From Orientallactaga sibirica (Eukaryota > Chordata > Mammalia > Rodentia > Dipodidae), in the NCBI GenBank assembly GCA_036365145.1, contig JAEOAD010000040.1, positions 14,480,001 through 14,544,000 of the forward strand: a DNA stretch of 64,000 nucleotides, in the 5' to 3' direction. Below, piece by piece: positions 31,620-41,937 of the stretch; position 1 is the stretch's first letter, and each line of letters opens with the position of its first letter. A program made the translations under genes and the position numbers. Below the pieces are notes generated by a model. The model did not search any database. It was not told the origin of the DNA and was given only the letters and a program-made list of their open reading frames with translations.

Positions 31620-31901
31620 TCAAACTTTCTGGGCCTGGATAGCAGAACGTAGCCATCCCTTATGCCAGTAGCCCAGTTCCAACAAAGTCCTCTGCAGTCT
31701 TTCCTTCCCCTTAGAAAGCTCATAAGCCAAGCCTCGAAGTTCAGTACTATCTGCACTTAGCATTCTCAAACTCTCATCAGAATAGTCCATAAAACTTGGC
31801 TTACCACTCCAGAAGGCATCTTCAGTTGCAAACACCAAGTCCATGCCCATTCCTCCAAAACAAAGGTTACAAAAGACGAATATCCACATGGTCAGATTCA
31901 T
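31620..31901 (-). CDS. Short open frame in the MaLR internal region
   Basis: About 93 codons from ATG at 31901 (an upstream GTG at 31913 lies in the primer site). The first ~25 residues are hydrophobic (MNLTMWIFVFCNLCFGG), like a signal peptide; the rest is mixed charged sequence ending SAIQAQKV. I recognise no domain. It is the first open frame after the 5' LTR, about 20 bases inside the element. It could be a conserved product of this family or chance; no function is claimed. Confidence 0.25.
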   Translation of the reverse strand: MNLTMWIFVFCNLCFGGMGMDLVFATEDAFWSGKPSFMDYSDESLRMLSADSTELRGLAYELSKGKERLQRTLLELGYWHKGWLRSAIQAQKV

Positions 31902-31910
31902 CTCACCCCA

Positions 31911-31925
31911 CACTCCTCGGTACCA
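31911..31925 (-). other. Putative tRNA-Leu primer binding site
   Basis: Minus TGGTACCGAGGAGTG lies just inside the 5' LTR. It agrees with the reverse complement of a mammalian tRNA-Leu(UAA) 3' end (from memory) apart from a one-base insertion. Confidence 0.6.
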
Positions 31926-31931
31926 CTTTAC

Positions 31932-32323
31932 TGTAGCAGACAGCTTCAGGTTCGCTGAGATGAACTTCCAGACCAGGCACAGTTATGGAGGAAGGGATAT
32001 TATTTATTGAAGCTTACAGATCCAGGGGAAGTTCCATAACAGCAGAAGAAGTGGCCTGCTCTCCACAGGGCCAAGCAGAGAGAGAGAGAAACCAACCAGC
32101 CACCACAGCACACAGAGCAAAACTACAGCCAAAAGGTCACACAGCACACTTCAGGAACTCCTGCTAGGCACATTTGCATATCTTTACAATGGAATCTCAA
32201 ACCATCACCACACCTTAAGACCAGGGCCCCCAGTGACCTTGCCTCTAGCAAGGTGATTGCAGATGCAAACTATAACTAATGAAACACTGAATATATTGGG
32301 GGACATATATTCAAACTACCACA
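31932..32323 (-). repeat. 5' LTR of the MaLR-type element
   Basis: Same length and content as its partner; octamer at plus 32172-32179. Confidence 0.9.
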
Positions 32324-32532
32324 GATGGCTTAGTGGTTAAGGTGCTTGCCTGCGAAGCCTAAGGACCCAGGTTCAATTCTCCAGGTCCTATGTAAGTCAG
32401 ATGCACATGGTGGTGCATGCATCTGGAGTTTGTTTGCAGTGGCTGGAGGCCCTGGCATGCCCATTCTCTCTCTCTCTCTCTCTCTCTCTCTAATAGAAAC
32501 TGAAGAAAACAAAAATAGAAAGAGGAAGGGGA

Positions 32533-32820
32533 GGCAAACACAGGGCATTCTCTTTTCTTCAACTTCAAACACTGTTTCAGTGCAATCCTATTTTCAGGAA
32601 ATCCTGGAATTTTGACAATTAACCAAACTGTAGCAACACCCAGCAAGCTCTGTACATCTTAGACAGAGAAGGAAGGTGGGAGGGATGTGCCTTGTCCCTC
32701 TGCCTATCACACATGGGCATTTCCAGGTGACATGAAGCTGACCCTCTGGTTCTCGCCGCTGAAAGGTGAATGTGAACTAAAGGGGCAGGTGGCACGCTGC
32801 ATCAACAAGGGACTCTCTCT
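32533..32820. other. Single-copy stretch
   Basis: No recognised feature. Confidence 0.4.
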
Positions 32821-32824
32821 CTTT

Positions 32825-32855
32825 TTAAATATCTTTTCTATCTTTCTTTGCAAGC

Positions 32856-32894
<39 letters not shown>

Positions 32895-33049
32895 GAGACT
32901 GGGCATGCCAGGACCTCTAGCCACTGTAAATGAACTCCAGATGCATGTGCCACCTTGTGCATCTGGCTTTACATGGGTACTGGGGAATCAAACCCAGGTT
33001 GTTAGGCTTTGCTGGTGAGCACCTTAACTGCTGAGCCATCTCTCCAGCC
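32825..33049 (-). mobile_element. Type A SINE with (GACA)n
   Basis: gcaagcagagagagag then (gaca)n 32868-32892; inverted B box ggggaatcaaacccagg; head gagccatctctccagccc. Confidence 0.92.
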
Positions 33050-33170
33050 CAACAAGTGACTTTCTTAAGTGGAGAGTGAAGGCATTGTCCTGAGAGATTC
33101 TGTAAATGGAGCCATAATTACCTGCTGAATGAATGTGGGGTCACAAAAGTGGAAGGCATTAGGCAGAGCC

Positions 33171-33220
33171 TGCCTTCCTTCCTTCCTTCCTTCCTTCCTT
33201 CCTTCCTTCCTTCCTTTTTC
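33171..33220. repeat. (CCTT)n microsatellite
   Basis: About 11 cctt units, ending in the T-rich tail of the next SINE. Confidence 0.95.
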
Positions 33221-33239
33221 TTCCTTCCTTTTATTTTAA

Positions 33240-33439
33240 ATATATATATTTTTAATTTTTATATAATTTATTTGAGAGAGAGAGAGAGAATGGGCACACC
33301 AGGGCCTTCAGCCACTGTAAACAAACTACAGATGCATGCGCACATCTGCATGTGCATCTGGCTTACGTGGGTCCTGGGGAATTGAACCAGGGTCCTTTGG
33401 CAGGCAAGTGCCTTAACTACTAAGCCATTTCTCCAGCCT
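33240..33439 (-). mobile_element. Type A SINE
   Basis: tatataatttatttgagagagag to taagccatttctccagcc; gcgcacatctgcatgtgcatc shows a small internal duplication. Confidence 0.92.
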
Positions 33440-33645
33440 CTTTCTTTCTTTATCTGCAAGGAGATAGAGAGAGAGAGAGAGGGAGAGGGAGAGAATGGGC
33501 ACACCAGGGCCTCTAGCCACTGCAAATGAACTCCAGATGCATTTGCCACTTTGTGCATCTGGTTTACATAGGTCCTAGGGAATTGAACTCAGGTTATTAG
33601 ACTTGGCAGGCAAATGCCTTAACCCCCGAGCAATCTCTCCAGCGC
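33440..33645 (-). mobile_element. Type A SINE
   Basis: tttctttctttatctgcaaggagatag to gagcaatctctccagcgcc. Abuts the previous SINE. Confidence 0.92.
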
Positions 33646-34577
33646 CTCCCCACCCCCGCCCTCACCAGCCAGGCATTTCTATAACTGCATGACTTCTTTG
33701 GTTAATTCCCCCATTCCATCTCATTCTTTTCTAGTTTAGCTTTTCACCAGCTCCATTTCTGATAGAAAAGATTGAAGAAAAGAGAAAGTTATTCCCCAGT
33801 TGCATAAAGCCAAGGCCCAGGTCATTTAGAATAATGAAATGGGACAGCTCACACACCCTAATGGCAGACGGTGACAGGAGAACTTCACGGAGCTGAGGTC
33901 ACCGGAGGAAACGGAGACGGGTGCCTTTCACTGCCTCTGTGGTACATGAGATTTTTGAAGGCGAGGAGAGAAGGGAATGGGCTATTAAGAGATAATACTC
34001 CCGTATCTGCCCTACCTGTCCAACTTGTTCTTTGTTTTCTCTGATACTTGGCTCCAATCTGAGCTGTAAAATAAAACATCAAAGCTAATAGTATGAACGG
34101 CGTGTGGGGTGTGATAAGTCATGAAAAGGAGATGGTTCATGGAGGTGCTGCGAAGGAACTAAAGAACTCAGGCATGAAGTAATAATGAGTTGTGTCAACT
34201 CAGGGACACAGGAAAGAAAGGAGAATGCGAGTCGAGAAACAGAGAGTCCACGGGGCAGAGAGCTAATTATCCTGACATCTAATCTTCCAGGGGGCTAACG
34301 GTTAGCTCAGCTGCTAAAAGTCACCCAGGAGTGAGCTGCAGAGATATTTTTAAATATGCCATTTTCTTATTCCGGCATGCCTGCATGTGATCGTCGAGCC
34401 CTTGAGGGCCAGCTGCTAGAAAAATCTCTGAAATTCTCTGCTTGGTGGCTGCTTTAAACGTTGGGAGGTGATTAGCTGTAATAAGCCCCTCGCCGACATC
34501 CCAGCACACATTCAAACTTGTGGCTAGACTTTGAAGGGTGGTGTCACCTCCACACTGATCAGTCCACGCCCTTATTT
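33646..34577. other. Repeat-poor stretch, possible conserved noncoding DNA
   Basis: About 930 bases without repeats; attagctgtaataagcc, cattttcttattccggc and similar AT-rich words. No gene signal. Confidence 0.35.
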
Positions 34578-34590
34578 TGTGTTGCTATTT

Positions 34591-34816
34591 TTTTTAAGAT
34601 TTATTTTTATTTCTTTATTTATTAGAGACAGAGAGAGGGAGAGAAAGAGAGAAAGAGAGTGAGAATGGGTGCGCCAGGGCCTCTAGCCACTGCAGATGAA
34701 CTCCAGATGCATGCACCACCATGTGCATCTGGCTTTACGTGGGACCTGGAGAATCGAACTGGGGTCCTTAGGCTTCAAAAGCATGTGCCTTAACAGCTAA
34801 GCCATCTCTCCAGCCC
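34591..34816 (-). mobile_element. Type A SINE
   Basis: ttatttctttatttattagag; inverted B box gagaatcgaactgggg; head gccatctctccagccc. Target duplication tgtgttgctattt (34578-34590, 34818-34830). Confidence 0.93.
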
Positions 34817-34987
34817 TGTGTTGCTATTTATAATCAGGCCAAATGCAATGGCTTGGGAAAGTGATCGGGGCGTTGGGGGGAGGATATAGAGACATAAAAT
34901 CCATAGCAAAGCCTAAGTGAGACTCTAATTCCAGCACATTCTCTGGTGGGCTCTGTTAAATTAGTTAAATGCATAGAATTACACTGC

Positions 34988-35328
34988 TGTGGTGATTTAA
35001 ACGTAAAAGTTCCCCTGTAGCCTCGTGTGATCTCCAGCCTTGTGTTTGTGATCCTCAGCCCGCAGGAGCCCTGCTGGGGGAAGCGTGTCGCTCAGGGACT
35101 GGCCTGGGGATTGTGATTGTCCAGCCCCCATTGCCAGTGCTAGCCAGCTCACTCTTGATGCCTCCTCCCTGCCACTGACATGTGACTATGTGAACCAGCT
35201 TCCTGCTACACCATGCTCTCCCTGCCCGCGATGAAACTTCCCCTTGAAACTGTAAGCTGAGATCAACCCTTTCTTTCCCTGTTTCCGGTCTGCTCTTTGG
35301 TCTCGGTAACGAGACGGTAACTGCTGCA
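34988..35328 (+). mobile_element. MaLR LTR (MT/ORR1-like), plus strand
   Basis: tgtggtgatttaaacgtaaaag start; cttgaaactgtaagctgagatcaaccctttc; ggtctcggtaacgagacggtaactgctgca end. Target duplication unclear. Confidence 0.65.
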
Positions 35329-35399
35329 ACCCCTCCAGTCATTTTGCATGGATTCGCTTACGGGTACTTGCAAAGCTCTGAGATATAGATTCTGTTGCT

Positions 35400-35520
35400 A
35401 CTTGGCTTGTTATATGGCTAGGAAAGTCATGTCAGAGAGGCTAAGCGACTTACCCAAAGTCACACAGGACGTAAGCCAGAGGGGCCCAGGATGTGCTCTT
35501 TCAGTTCCCAGTGCACACGC
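35400..35520 (+). mobile_element. MIR core fragment
   Basis: agagaggctaagcgacttacccaaagtcacacaggacgtaagccagagggg is the conserved MIR core. Confidence 0.75.
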
Positions 35521-36089
35521 TCCTGCCCATTTAACGAGATGGCATCTCTGAGCTTCCCCAAAATGATCTCACCTGGACAACACCTTGGACCATCTGCTAG
35601 GTTCCTCTGGCTCCTGTGGCTACAGCGTGGACCAAAGGGACATGGCCCTGACCACATGGTCTTCCAGTCAGACATTGAACAGATCATTTGTAAAAAAAAT
35701 CAGTAATCACGAGTGAATTTTCAAAGAGCTCTGAAGAAGAGGCTGTTAGGGATGCCGAAGCTAGATTGTACAAGCTCCCTTCCAACTCTTTCTCCTCCCC
35801 GCACACATTTGTCATCTCAAATCTGATGGAAAAATGATAGTACAAATTCTTAGGTCATCCCGTTGGTCCATAAGACGTAGACTGGCTTGTAAACACCCCA
35901 CGTCTTTTCATGTCAACAACGTTTCTTCCTCCTCCTCCTCCTCCTCCTCTCAGATCCTTCAGGGTCCAGCGAGGCCAGCTCTAGTCTGTACGATTGACAG
36001 AGCGCCTTAGTATTGACGGGCATTTCTCCCGTCTCATCAGTCTTTCCGACAGTCTTGAGATGGATGCTGGTCCCTTTGTTTTGTAGGTG
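35521..36089. other. Single-copy stretch
   Basis: Contains (cct)n at 35928-35951; otherwise no recognised feature. Confidence 0.45.
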
Positions 36090-36290
36090 ATAACTGCGTT
36101 GACTGAGCTCTCTGCTAAGTGCCAGGCCCTGAGCTAAGCATTTCACATGCTTTCTTCAATCAATCTTCATAGAACCCCATGGAGCAAATGACAGAATACG
36201 CACTGAAGCAAGTCGAGGCCCAGAGAGGTGATATGTCTGAAACCTGACAGCCTAGAGATGAGATGGAGAAGCCGCAAGTGTCTGCCAGGT
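36090..36290 (+). mobile_element. MIR, nearly full length
   Basis: gactgagctctctgctaagtgcc aggccctgagctaagcatttcac atgc ... gaggcccagagaggtgatatg in MIR order. Confidence 0.8.
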
Positions 36291-36650
36291 AGTCCGAGCT
36301 CGCTCACAGAGAGGGTGACTTCTCAAAGCCATGGACCAGCAAAGGGCACTGTGAATGCCTGACCTTGATGTCTTTGTTCCTTCTGCGACAACCCAGATGC
36401 CTGTACATACCCGCTTTGGGGGTTAAGGCACACAAACTAATGGGGAGATTTCTGAAAGTAATTCAAGCGTAGATGAATGGAGGAATACAACATTCTTTGA
36501 TTTGAAATAATGTGGCTAGTATTAAGTAATGATTATTATTTTGTTGTTGTTGTAGAAATAAAGGTTTGTGTTTACAAGGAAAATTCTAGCAGAAGCCCTT
36601 CCTGTGCACAACTGGTATTGATCGTTGCTGTTGTGTTATTCAGTTTTGGA
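36291..36650. other. Single-copy stretch
   Basis: About 360 bases. No recognised feature apart from a short ttattatt/ttgttgttg run. Confidence 0.45.
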
Positions 36651-36659
36651 CACATTTAT

Positions 36660-36697
36660 TATTATTTTATTTATTTATTTATTTATTTATTTGAGAC

Positions 36698-36742
<45 letters not shown>

Positions 36743-36886
36743 ATGGGTGCATCAGGGCCTCTAGCCACTGCAAACGAACTCCAGACGCATGCGCCACCAT
36801 GTGCATTTGGCTTACGTGGGACCTGGAGAATCGAATCCTTAGGCTTTACAGGCATGAGCCTTAACTGCTAAGCCATCCCTCCAGCC
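36660..36886 (-). mobile_element. Type A SINE
   Basis: (attt)n, then a long (ga)n at 36698-36735; head taagccatccctccagccc; flanks cacatttattatt. Confidence 0.93.
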
Positions 36887-36898
36887 CACATTTATTAT

Positions 36899-37170
36899 TT
36901 TTTTTAATTTTTTTATCATTTTATTTATTTTTGGGGAGAGACACAGAGAGAAACACAGAGAGGGAGAGGAAGACAGATAGAGATGGGCGCGCCAGCAGTC
37001 TCTCAGCTGCTGTGAACGAAATCCAGATGTGTGCGCCCCCTTGTGGTCAAGTGCGGCATTGCGCCCTTGCATCACTTTGCATCTGGCTAAACGTGGGACC
37101 TGGAGATTGGAACCGGGTTCTTAGGCTTAGCAGGCAGGCACCTTAACCGCTAAGCCATCTCTCCAGCCCA
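36899..37170 (-). mobile_element. Type B SINE with CTCF-like block
   Basis: ttttatttatttttggggagagac; inverted block gcgcccccttgtgg at 37033-37046; head taagccatctctccagccc; third copy of cacatttattatt follows. Confidence 0.93.
37033..37046 (-). promoter_or_regulatory. CTCF-like motif in a type B SINE
   Basis: Reverse complement ccacaagggggcgc, same as the copies at 8829 and 9511. Confidence 0.45.
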
Positions 37171-37189
37171 CATTTATTATTTTTGAAAG

Positions 37190-37765
37190 CCAAGAGATGT
37201 AGAAGCAAGCCATGGGGGAGGGGAGACTACTACCATTGTTTGGCTAAATGGATATAGTATGCTCACCAATTTCCCTTTAAATATTTGTGTCTGTGTCCAT
37301 GTATTAACCCTCCTCTCACTTTTGGTTAGAGAAGCTTCTCTTTTCGGGTGACTACCAGGAAGACTCGAAACTCATCAAAGTGCCGAGAAGAAGTGACCAT
37401 GGAGTGTTCAGTATTCAGTGAGCCATCTCTATCACACCCTCCAAGGCTCCGGGACCATTGGGGAAGAGGTGGTGGAGAGAATGTGAGAGTCAAAGAATGC
37501 GGAAGAGAGAGGGCTTTGGAACGCTGTCATCCAGAAGAGACTGGCCATTGCATTCATGACCTCACAGTGGCAGACACTATCTACATAGGAGGGGAAAGAG
37601 TGATGACGTCAAAACAGAAGAGGGACTAGTTGACAAGAAGACCTAGGGGTTCAGTAGAATGGGGTACAGTCGGGGAGACAGAGGAGGATGATGAGAAGAG
37701 ATTATGATCAGGGTCCATGTGTATCGGTATGAAGGTTGCCAATAAAAAGTTGAATAATAAATAAT
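37190..37765 (+). mobile_element. L1 3'-end (3' UTR-like) fragment
   Basis: gtttggctaaatggatatag tatgctcacc; cacttttggttagagaagcttctcttttc; tcacaccctccaaggctc; ends gttgccaataaaaagttg with an A/T-rich tail. The same series occurs at 55.2-58.2 kb and inverted at 59.4 kb. L1 assignment is from memory of rodent Lx-type 3' ends. Confidence 0.6.
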
Positions 37766-37823
37766 AATGATAAAGAAATGCCAAAGCAGAGGAGGTAGAT
37801 GTAACGAACTTAACTGCTTTTTC

Positions 37824-38040
37824 AAAAATATCTTTATTTATTTACTTGAGAGAGATAGAGAGAAAGAGGGAGAGAGAGAAAGAGACAGAATGGGCACACC
37901 GGGGCCTTCAGCTGGTGCAAACGAACTTCAGACATATGCCCCACCTTATGCATCTGGCTTATGTGGGTCCTGGGGAATTGAACCTGGGTCCTTTGGCTTT
38001 GTAGGCAAGCACCTTAACTGCTAAGCCATCCCTCCAGCCC
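37824..38040 (-). mobile_element. Type A SINE
   Basis: tctttatttatttacttgag to taagccatccctccagccc. Confidence 0.93.
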
Positions 38041-38047
38041 CTAACTT

Positions 38048-38258
38048 CTTTTTTTTTTTAATATTTATTTATGAGAGAGGAAGAGATAGAAAGAGAGAAA
38101 GAAAGTATGAGTGTGCCAGGACCTTCTGCACTGCAAATGAACTCCAGACACATGCGCCACTTTGTGCATCCGGCTTTACATGGATACTGGGGAACTGAAC
38201 CCTGGTCAGCAGGCTTTGCAAACTGGCACTTTTAACTGCTGAGTCATCTCCCCAGCCA
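38048..38258 (-). mobile_element. Type A SINE
   Basis: T-run, aatatttatttatgag; inverted B box ggggaactgaaccctgg; head gagtcatctccccagcc. Flanks taacttct. Confidence 0.92.
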
Positions 38259-38589
38259 CCCACACTTAACTTCTAACGTTGTCAGCTGAAATGAACTCAC
38301 CTCTAAACCAGCAGAGTCATCAAACATAAAGATTGCCCTGGAAACGACCTTTGGAATCTTTGACACTTTTACACTGTCACGAGGGTTGATCTGATTCTGT
38401 ATTGCTCCTATAAACCTCTTATGAATAAGGAACCTTTGGAGTCTTTTGGTAAAATTAAATTGCTAACAAAAATACTATCGTTTGCAGCAATACAATTTAA
38501 TCAACAAGCACAATTTAATGCAATGTAAGGGATAGCATTGCCTGCATTTCAAAATTTAGTGAGAAAGGAGAAAATCTGGTTCAGTTTAG
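38259..38589. other. Single-copy stretch
   Basis: About 330 bases, AT-rich, no recognised feature. Confidence 0.4.
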
Positions 38590-38817
38590 GCAATTTTTGT
38601 TGTTGTTTTTGTTTGAGACAGGGTCTCATGTAACCCTGGCTGGCCTCAATTTCACTACACAGTAAGGTGGCCTTGAACTTCTCATTCTTCGGCCTCTACT
38701 CCTTCTCCCAGGGCTAGGATTACAGACATGTACCTCCACCCCAGTGTACAGTCCCAGGACTTTGTACATGCTGGGCAAGCTCTCTACCAGCTGAGCTATA
38801 TCCCCAGCCCTCATTTT
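38590..38817 (-). mobile_element. B1-ID composite SINE
   Basis: B1-like gagacagggtctcatgtaaccctggctgg then, past the B1 head, ggactttgtacatgctgggcaagctctctaccagctgagc, the reversed ID A-box region. Confidence 0.8.
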
Positions 38818-40205
38818 GAGCAATTTTTAAAGACTTAGGTTTAAGTTACCAGAGGGAAATTAGTGGGATATAAAATGTTGCCTACTGTTGGAAGACTTTT
38901 ACAATTAGATTAAAAGATAGAGGCTGATTATAGAGCAGGTTTGGGGCAGCAGTTTACTTCCCTGCCACTAGATGGGGCTCACGAGTTGAGGTGACGTCCC
39001 TCTCAGAGTTGCACTTTGTGTCAGACAACATAGAGGATTCAATCCGGGTTTTAGGTTCAGCGCTTGAAAAGATAAGTTATTGGAGGGTGTTCAATGGGAA
39101 GCTAACAAGATTGACTTTTTTTTCCCTGTTGACCACAAAAGTCTTATTGAGCAAAGTTAGCTTTCTCCCGGTTTAACATGAAATAGGTCACTATTAGAAA
39201 AGACAGCTTTATTGTGTTTGTATTTGGGATTAACGGATAAAATAAATAGTCCTTTTCTTCCCACAGGGGTGGAGGAGCCAACTTTCTTCTAAATGACTGA
39301 GCACTTCTGTTCTTTTCCACAAACACAGCCCTCCAATTAGGAGTTGCAAATAAGATTATATGCCCCGCAGAAGTCTGAAAAGGTCCTTTTATAATTAGAA
39401 AGTCTGTGTGGGGGAAGTGTGGAGGCAGTACTAAGTGCTCGCTGGGGCTTCATTAAGAGGATGACGTGATGGCGCCCAAACCCTCATCTGAGTGCTCTGA
39501 TAAGAGAAAATAAAAATTATGGAAAACATAAACGTGTTCCATCTCTCCTCCTCCTTTCCTGGAAGTCTCCACATTGAAGGAGTGGAGGCAAGATCAGTGC
39601 CGCTGCTTTTATGACTATTAATTAGGCATATTTTGCAAAGCAGTATCCTTGAATAATAGATGCGTTGTTAGGAAACGAGCAAAAACGGTGCAGATGGAAG
39701 GATGAAGTGCTAACAAGCTTGTTCATCGAAATACATATTGGATATTTCCCCACTTGAACGGTTTGCTGTGACATCTGTGACATCACAATGCATCAAGCAC
39801 GGCTGGATGGTGGTGGGCTTTCTGGCCCGTGGACACACTGTGGCGATTGTCCTCGGGCTACTCTTCCAGGTCCCACTGAGCTCAGTATGGGAATGAATGG
39901 GCCTTTCCTGGATGGATGTCTCCTCTTCACATGCACAATGCAGTGAGGATTAGCCGGCTGCAGGGCCGACAGACAGCCCCCGAGAAGAAGATGAAGCCTT
40001 GCAAAGCCTCTTCTGACCGTCGTTTCCTCCCAGCTGAGCGGGAAGGCAAGGCTGGGAGGAGGGAGCAGATGATCTCAGAGGCTCAAGCTCTGAGTGAAAG
40101 GACACTTGCAGACATGGCGGACAGAGCCAAGCCCACCAATTTGGGGTGCTCATTTTGTAACTTGGCTCAGAACAGGGGACAGGGTAAGGACCTCTGTTCC
40201 CACAG
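38818..40205. other. Repeat-free stretch, candidate conserved noncoding DNA
   Basis: About 1.4 kb without repeats. AT-rich with ataattagaaag, ctattaattaggc, gctttattgtg; also tgacgtcc (CRE-like) near 38992. An open frame at 39916-40278 ends in a B1 and looks accidental. Confidence 0.4.
38961..38980 (+). promoter_or_regulatory. CTCF-like motif in single-copy DNA
   Basis: cctgccactagatggggctc contains CCACTAGATGGGG, matching the CTCF core except the G in place of the last conserved C. Confidence 0.45.
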
Positions 40206-40216
40206 GTTCTTCTTCT

Positions 40217-40383
40217 TCTTTTTTTTTTTTTTTTTTTTTTGGTTTTTCGAGGTAGGGTCTCACTCTAACCCAGGCTGACCTGGAATTCACTCTGTATTCT
40301 CAGGGTGGCCTCGAACTCATGGTGATCCTCCTACCTCTGCCTCCCGGTGCTGGGATTAAAGGTGTGCACCACCCTGCCCGGCT
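40217..40383 (-). mobile_element. B1 SINE
   Basis: Long T-run, tttcgaggtagggtctcac to ccaccctgcccggc; target duplication cccacaggttcttctt. Confidence 0.95.
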
Positions 40384-40409
40384 CCCACAGGTTCTTCTTA
40401 ACTGTATGA

Positions 40410-40560
40410 CCTGCTGTCCCTTTCTCTGTCACCCTTTTATCTCTAAAGTAATGACTACCTCACAGGGCTAGTAGCTTGGAAAAATTATAACAAGAAGGCT
40501 CTACAGAGACATCAATACCTAGGAGACACTCAGAAATATCTCACGAGTAAATGAATGTAT
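40410..40560 (+). mobile_element. MIR-like 3' half
   Basis: ttatctctaaagtaatgactacctcacagggctag ... aggagacactcagaaatatc follows the MIR 3' half. Confidence 0.5.
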
Positions 40561-40665
40561 CTGCCAACTCAGGGACTCCCTATACCTGGTTTCCAAAACA
40601 TTAAATAAATTTACAAAGTTAAATTGTAGATCTCATCTCCTGATATTTTAATATTATACACACAT

Positions 40666-40705
<40 letters not shown>

Positions 40706-41042
40706 TAGGGAGGGCTCTCTTATTTTACAATCATTGATTATCTCAGGAGTCCAGATTTTGTTGGTTTTTGACATTTCTAGCAGGAAAAAAAAACTATTCA
40801 GAAATAGATTCTATTACAACGTTGAGTATGCTCTTTCAAACTACTTCCCTCTCCCCCACCATCCTGACCCAGCACCTCAATGTAACCCCCAGTAGGGGGA
40901 CACCATGTGGAACTGGTAAGAAAAGTGGTTAGCTGCTGGCCTGTCGGATCAAGGAACCTTTCCTATCCAGATGGAATCTCTGGCCTTCTGTTACAGTTGA
41001 GTGTAGTTCACGGCAGTGGCTCTTAGTCCTGGTTACAGGGCG

Positions 41043-41092
<50 letters not shown>

Positions 41093-41267
41093 CTTCATGA
41101 CATCTGAGGCCGACTAGTTCACCCCAAAGCATAGACAAGGGAGTAAACGTGGACAAGCGGAAGTCCATGGAATGAAATGACGGCACAGCAAAGGGGACAA
41201 CAGACGGAGAGAACAGGCGGCTATGGAATGGGAGAACACACTTGAACATCAGGTACATCATACAGAG
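40561..41267. other. Single-copy DNA with two dinucleotide repeats
   Basis: (ca)n at 40666-40704 and (tg)n at 41045-41090; the rest has no recognised feature. Confidence 0.6.
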
Positions 41268-41270
41268 TTA

Positions 41271-41518
41271 GGGCTGGAGAGATGGCTTAGCGGTTAAGGC
41301 GTTTGCCTGCAAAGCCAAAGGATCCCAGTTCGATTCCCCAGGACCCACGTAAGTCAGATGTACAAAGGGGCACATGCATCTGGAGTTCATTTGCAGTGGC
41401 TAGAGGCCCTGGTGTGCCCATTCTGTATCTCTCTCTCCCTCTCTCACTCACTTGCTCTCTCTCACTTGCTCTCTCTCAGATAAATAAATGAGTTTTAAAG
41501 TTTTGTTTTTTTTAAAAA
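41271..41518 (+). mobile_element. Type A SINE
   Basis: gggctggagagatggcttagcggttaaggcg; B box gttcgattcccc; CT tract with cacttgctctct repeats; tail ends in poly-A. Flanks agagttag. Confidence 0.95.
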
Positions 41519-41529
41519 AAAAAGAGTTA

Positions 41530-41728
41530 GGGCTGGAGAGATGGCTTTAGAAGTTAAGGTGTTTGCCTGTGAAGCCTAGGGACCCAGGTTCAATTCCCCA
41601 GTACCCATGTAAGCTGGAGGCACACGGTGGCCATGTATCTGGAGTTCATTTGCAGTGGCTTGGAGGCCCCGGCACACCCATTCTCTCTCTCTGCCTCTTT
41701 CTGTGTCTCTGTCTCTCAAATAAATGGA
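41530..41728 (+). mobile_element. Type A SINE
   Basis: gggctggagagatggctttagaagttaagg to tctctcaaataaatgg; B box ggttcaattcccc. Confidence 0.93.
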
Positions 41729-41937
41729 TTTTTATTTATTTATTTATTTAAGAGACACAGAGAGAGGCAGAGAGCAGAGACAGAGAATAGGTGTACTAGG
41801 GCCTCTAGCTGCTACAAATGAACTCCAGATATATGTGCCACCGTGTGCATCTGGCTTACCTGGATCCTGGGGAATCCAACCTAGGTCCTTTGGCTTTGTA
41901 GACAAGCACTTTAACTGCTAAGCCATCCCTCCAACCC
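41729..41937 (-). mobile_element. Type A SINE inserted in the tail of a plus copy
   Basis: tttttatttatttatttatttaag to taagccatccctccaaccc, followed by the interrupted tail and a further agagtta copy. Confidence 0.92.

Larger units (their letters stand above)
30316..32323 (-). mobile_element. Complete ERVL-MaLR-type element, young
   Basis: Two 392-bp direct repeats (30316-30707, 31932-32323) with TG...CA ends enclose 1224 bp. The insertion carries a perfect 5-bp duplication GATGG (30311-30315, 32324-32328). On the minus strand the 5' LTR is followed after six bases by TGGTACCGAGGAGTG, close to the 3' end of tRNA-Leu (primer site of ERVL/MaLR elements). The other LTR is preceded by a purine-rich GGGGGCCAGGGGCGGAA. 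No gag, protease or reverse transcriptase reading frame is visible, so it is non-autonomous. Confidence 0.88.
30301..32516 (+). mobile_element. Type A SINE split by a complete LTR element
   Basis: The first 15 bases (gggctggaaagatgg, 30301-30315) are separated from the rest (gatggcttagtggttaagg onward at 32324) by the 2-kb LTR element. The SINE's own flanks agaaagaagaagggga (30285-30300) and agaaagaggaagggga (32517-32532) show the join is real. Confidence 0.95.

Noticed and set aside
30316..32323. Direct repeats with spacer as a CRISPR-like or transposon array
   Set aside because: Two copies only, TG...CA ends, 5-bp duplication and primer-site-like sequence make it an LTR element.
35055..35342. 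95-codon minus frame
   Set aside because: Lies antisense across a MaLR LTR.
39916..40278. 120-codon plus frame
   Set aside because: Terminates in a B1 T-run and shows no domain.
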